Position numbers and translations under genes: made by a program | The notes under the pieces: model-generated | Seen by the model: the letters and a program-made list of their open reading frames with translations, nothing else | Told to the model about the DNA's origin: nothing | The model's database searches: none | Assembly (NCBI GenBank): GCA_030619215.1 | Contig: JAUXBV010000072.1 | Span: 1 to 9,834 of the forward strand | DNA: 9,834 nt | Direction of reading: 5' to 3' | Source of the DNA: Fibrobacterota bacterium | Lineage (GTDB): Bacteria; Fibrobacterota; Chitinivibrionia; Chitinivibrionales; JANQEN01 | In this document: one piece after another, positions 8,481-9,834 of the stretch | Position numbering within the stretch: the first letter of the stretch is position 1 | Layout of the letters: each line of letters begins with the position of its first letter

Positions 8481-8565
8481 AATTTATAATAACCATTGCA
8501 TCAATCAATTGTAAAACATATTTTTATCTGTCCTAAATTTTGATAAAGGAACTTTATAGGAGTAC
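8466..8565 (+). promoter_or_regulatory. Candidate SD-sequestering leader of rplU
   Basis: GTACTCC (8466-8472) is a perfect 7-base complement of GGAGTAC (8559-8565), which contains the SD of rplU. In an RNA reading through from rng this pairing would close a large loop and hide the ribosome binding site; the neighbouring ACTCC copies could each pair in register with GGAGT as alternatives. An RNA starting inside the gap would lack these arms and be free for translation. The complementarity is visible in the sequence; the switching role is inferred. The gap holds no open gene and no clear terminator after rng. Confidence 0.3.
8558..8562 (+). promoter_or_regulatory. Ribosome binding site of rplU
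   Basis: AGGAG lies 9 bases before the rplU ATG and fixes that start. A second purine-rich AAAGGA at 8545-8550 is too far from the ATG to serve. The AGGAG site is also the target of the complementary ACTCC motifs upstream. Confidence 0.7.
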
Positions 8566-8571
8566 AGTGAT

Positions 8572-8892
8572 ATGGTTACCATAGTTGAACAGGGTGGTTT
8601 TCAGTATAAAGTATCAGAGGGAGATACCATAAACGTCCCTCTGGTTAACGGGGAAAAAGGTGATGAGATTACCTTGGATAGAGTACTTCTGGTTGGTGAA
8701 GGTGACGCTGTTACCGTAGGGACGCCGACTGTAGAAGGTGCCGAGGTAAAAGCAAAGATACTTGACCACGGAAAAAGTAAAAAGGTGCTGGTAATGAAAA
8801 AGAAGCGGAGAAAAGACTATAAACTGAAAAAGGGGCATAGGCAGGATTATACTCAGCTTCAGATTACTTCAATATCGGCCCAGGCTGGATAA
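8572..8892 (+). CDS. rplU: 50S ribosomal protein bL21
   Basis: bL21 binds 23S rRNA in the large ribosomal subunit. The 106 residues match the usual length of about 103. The N-terminus ([13 protein letters not shown]) follows the family pattern GGKQ...V..GD, with F in place of the common K. The basic stretch [19 protein letters not shown], with the signature GHRQ, sits at the C-terminal end, followed by LQITSIS. The AGGAG ribosome binding site decides the start. It is paired with rpmA, whose SD overlaps the rplU stop codon, the usual bacterial arrangement. Nothing suggests transfer or damage. Confidence 0.96.
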   Translation: MVTIVEQGGFQYKVSEGDTINVPLVNGEKGDEITLDRVLLVGEGDAVTVGTPTVEGAEVKAKILDHGKSKKVLVMKKKRRKDYKLKKGHRQDYTQLQITSISAQAG

Positions 8893-8903
8893 GGAGATTT
8901 TCA

Positions 8904-9158
8904 ATGGCACATAAAAAAGGTGTGGGAAGCTCGAAGAACGGCCGCGACAGTAAACCCAAGATGCTGGGTGTTAAAAGCTATGGCGGTGAAAAAATAACAG
9001 CGGGTAGTATTATTATTCGCCAGCGGGGAACCCGTATTCATCCCGGTACCAATGTCGGCAAGGGGTCTGATGACACCCTTTTTGCAAAGGTTGACGGGCA
9101 TGTCAAGTTTCAGATACATGCAGGCAAGAGGAAGATGGTGCATATAGTTCCGGTGTAA
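8904..9158 (+). CDS. rpmA: 50S ribosomal protein bL27
   Basis: bL27 lies at the peptidyl transferase centre, where its N-terminal tail reaches the tRNA acceptor ends. The 84 residues begin [15 protein letters not shown] after Met, the conserved tail. There is no extra N-terminal segment of the kind that Firmicutes cleave with a dedicated protease. Further signatures are [29 protein letters not shown] and VKF. AAGGAG at 8891-8896 overlaps the TAA of rplU and lies 7 bases before the ATG, so translation of the two genes is probably linked. The gene is followed by a terminator and closes the operon. Confidence 0.97.
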   Translation: MAHKKGVGSSKNGRDSKPKMLGVKSYGGEKITAGSIIIRQRGTRIHPGTNVGKGSDDTLFAKVDGHVKFQIHAGKRKMVHIVPV

Positions 9159-9195
9159 AGTTTATTTAGAATAGTATAGAATTATTACAATAGAC

Positions 9196-9226
9196 AAAGG
9201 CGGGGATTTGGTTCTTCGCCTTTTTT
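9196..9226 (+). terminator. Intrinsic terminator after rpmA
   Basis: AAAGGCG (9196-9202) pairs with CGCCTTT (9217-9223). The stem can continue inward through GGGGA with TTCTT (mostly G-U pairs) to a TTTGG loop. Six T follow from 9221. It lies 37 bases after the rpmA stop and ends the sprA-rng-rplU-rpmA transcription direction. The rest of the 173-base gap (9159-9331) is AT-rich, with no promoter I would defend. Confidence 0.8.
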
Positions 9227-9334
9227 AATTATACTCCCTTTGCCCTTATATTAACAAATTGTATTTTCAAAACAACTGAATTCTTTATTTTATTAAAAAG
9301 GAAGAAACTAATAATTCAAAATAAGGAAATAATG

Positions 9335-9834
9335 ATGAGCAGATTCCGGAAGTTCCATAAAGACATTTCTAAAGCATTCATCTTGACCTTTTTTATTTCT
9401 AAGGCTGTGCTTGCTCTTGATATGCATTTTATTGTAACCATGCCATCGGTAATAACCGGAGGGACCATCACACAATTTGATGTTTTCGGAAGCGGTGTCG
9501 GAGCTCAAATCTTCACACTGATGCTGGATAATATTAAGGATAATACAACCTACACAGTACTTACTCTCAGGTATCGCGTTCATTATTACCAGCAGAGCGG
9601 AGGAGGAAGGAAGCTTTTATACGAAGGGCTCTCCAACCAGTTTACCATGCTCCCGAATGAATATGTACCTCCTATTTCCAGTAAGGATTTTTTTAAAAAG
9701 AATAACCCTGCGGTAAAGGTTTCAATCAGAATAACCGTATTTGAGCTGAGCGACAGTGACCCCCTTAAAAAACAGTTTCTTGACACCCAGAAGATTCCCG
9801 ATGGAAAGATCAGGTATACTATGATTTTAAGGAG
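9335..9834 (+). CDS. Exported protein of unknown family, truncated by window end
   Basis: An open frame of 166 codons continues past the right edge, so the C-terminus is missing. Two adjacent in-frame ATGs (9332 and 9335) are possible; AAGGA at 9323-9327 lies 4 and 7 bases before them, favouring 9335. The N-terminus is basic (SRFRKFHK), then hydrophobic (AFILTFFISKAVLALD), with likely signal peptidase I cleavage after A27 (VLA). No lipobox cysteine is present, so the product is probably periplasmic, outer-membrane or secreted. The mature part alternates hydrophobic and polar residues (ITQFDVFGSG, YTVLTLRYRVHYYQ, KLLYEGLSNQFTML), suggesting a beta-sandwich-like N-terminal domain; this is inferred. 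I do not recognise the family. It lies beyond the rpmA terminator and is probably its own transcription unit. It could be an envelope component or T9SS-related, but only proximity suggests that. Confidence 0.75.
   Translation, partial: MSRFRKFHKDISKAFILTFFISKAVLALDMHFIVTMPSVITGGTITQFDVFGSGVGAQIFTLMLDNIKDNTTYTVLTLRYRVHYYQQSGGGRKLLYEGLSNQFTMLPNEYVPPISSKDFFKKNNPAVKVSIRITVFELSDSDPLKKQFLDTQKIPDGKIRYTMILR

Noticed and set aside
8496..8524. Promoter-like TTGCAT, 17-base spacer, TATTTT before rplU
   Set aside because: The -35 matches the consensus at only three of six positions and the region is AT-rich, so such pairs are expected by chance. An internal promoter is plausible but not shown.
1..9834. 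CRISPR arrays, insertion sequences, tRNA or rRNA genes
   Set aside because: No regularly spaced long repeats, transposase, terminal inverted repeats or RNA gene signatures were seen on either strand.

Overview
The window looks like a core chromosomal segment of a Gram-negative (two-membrane) bacterium from the Fibrobacterota-Chlorobiota-Bacteroidota (FCB) side of the tree, with moderate to low GC. The main clue is a 2166-residue SprA/Sov-type protein, the giant outer-membrane translocon of the type IX secretion system (T9SS). SprA followed by RNase G and the L21-L27 ribosomal pair is not the order I associate with Bacteroidota. A non-Bacteroidota lineage such as Fibrobacterota (Chitinispirillia-like) or a related candidate phylum is therefore my best guess. 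That placement is inference; there is no 16S rRNA or other direct marker here.

Layout, all genes on the + strand. Positions 1-380 hold no convincing protein gene, but they do hold inverted repeats that could fold into a structured leader or a 3' end of an upstream transcript, plus an orphan strong Shine-Dalgarno (SD) sequence. sprA (381-6881) starts at TTG. It is followed after 10 bases by rng (6892-8433), a complete RNase E/G-family endoribonuclease with both catalytic aspartates and the zinc-link cysteines. A 138-base gap then carries three ACTCC motifs at an exact 8-base period; the middle one is part of a 7-base perfect complement of the rplU SD region. rplU (8572-8892) and rpmA (8904-9158) follow as a tight pair closed by an intrinsic terminator (9196-9226). 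After a 173-base gap, a new gene for an exported protein of unrecognised family starts near 9335 and runs off the right edge.

How the parts work together: sprA and rng look co-transcribed and possibly translationally coupled. rplU-rpmA encode two large-subunit ribosomal proteins that are almost always paired; they may be read from the upstream transcript and from a promoter in the 138-base gap. RNase G acts in rRNA maturation and mRNA turnover, so its position beside ribosomal protein genes makes functional sense. SprA is functionally separate (protein export or gliding) and shares the operon by position. The last gene lies beyond a terminator and is probably a separate unit.

I see no mobile element, CRISPR array, tRNA or rRNA. 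The protein-coding content is mostly conventional. The points most worth following up are the possible RNA switch ahead of rplU, the folded region ahead of sprA, and the sprA-rng linkage.
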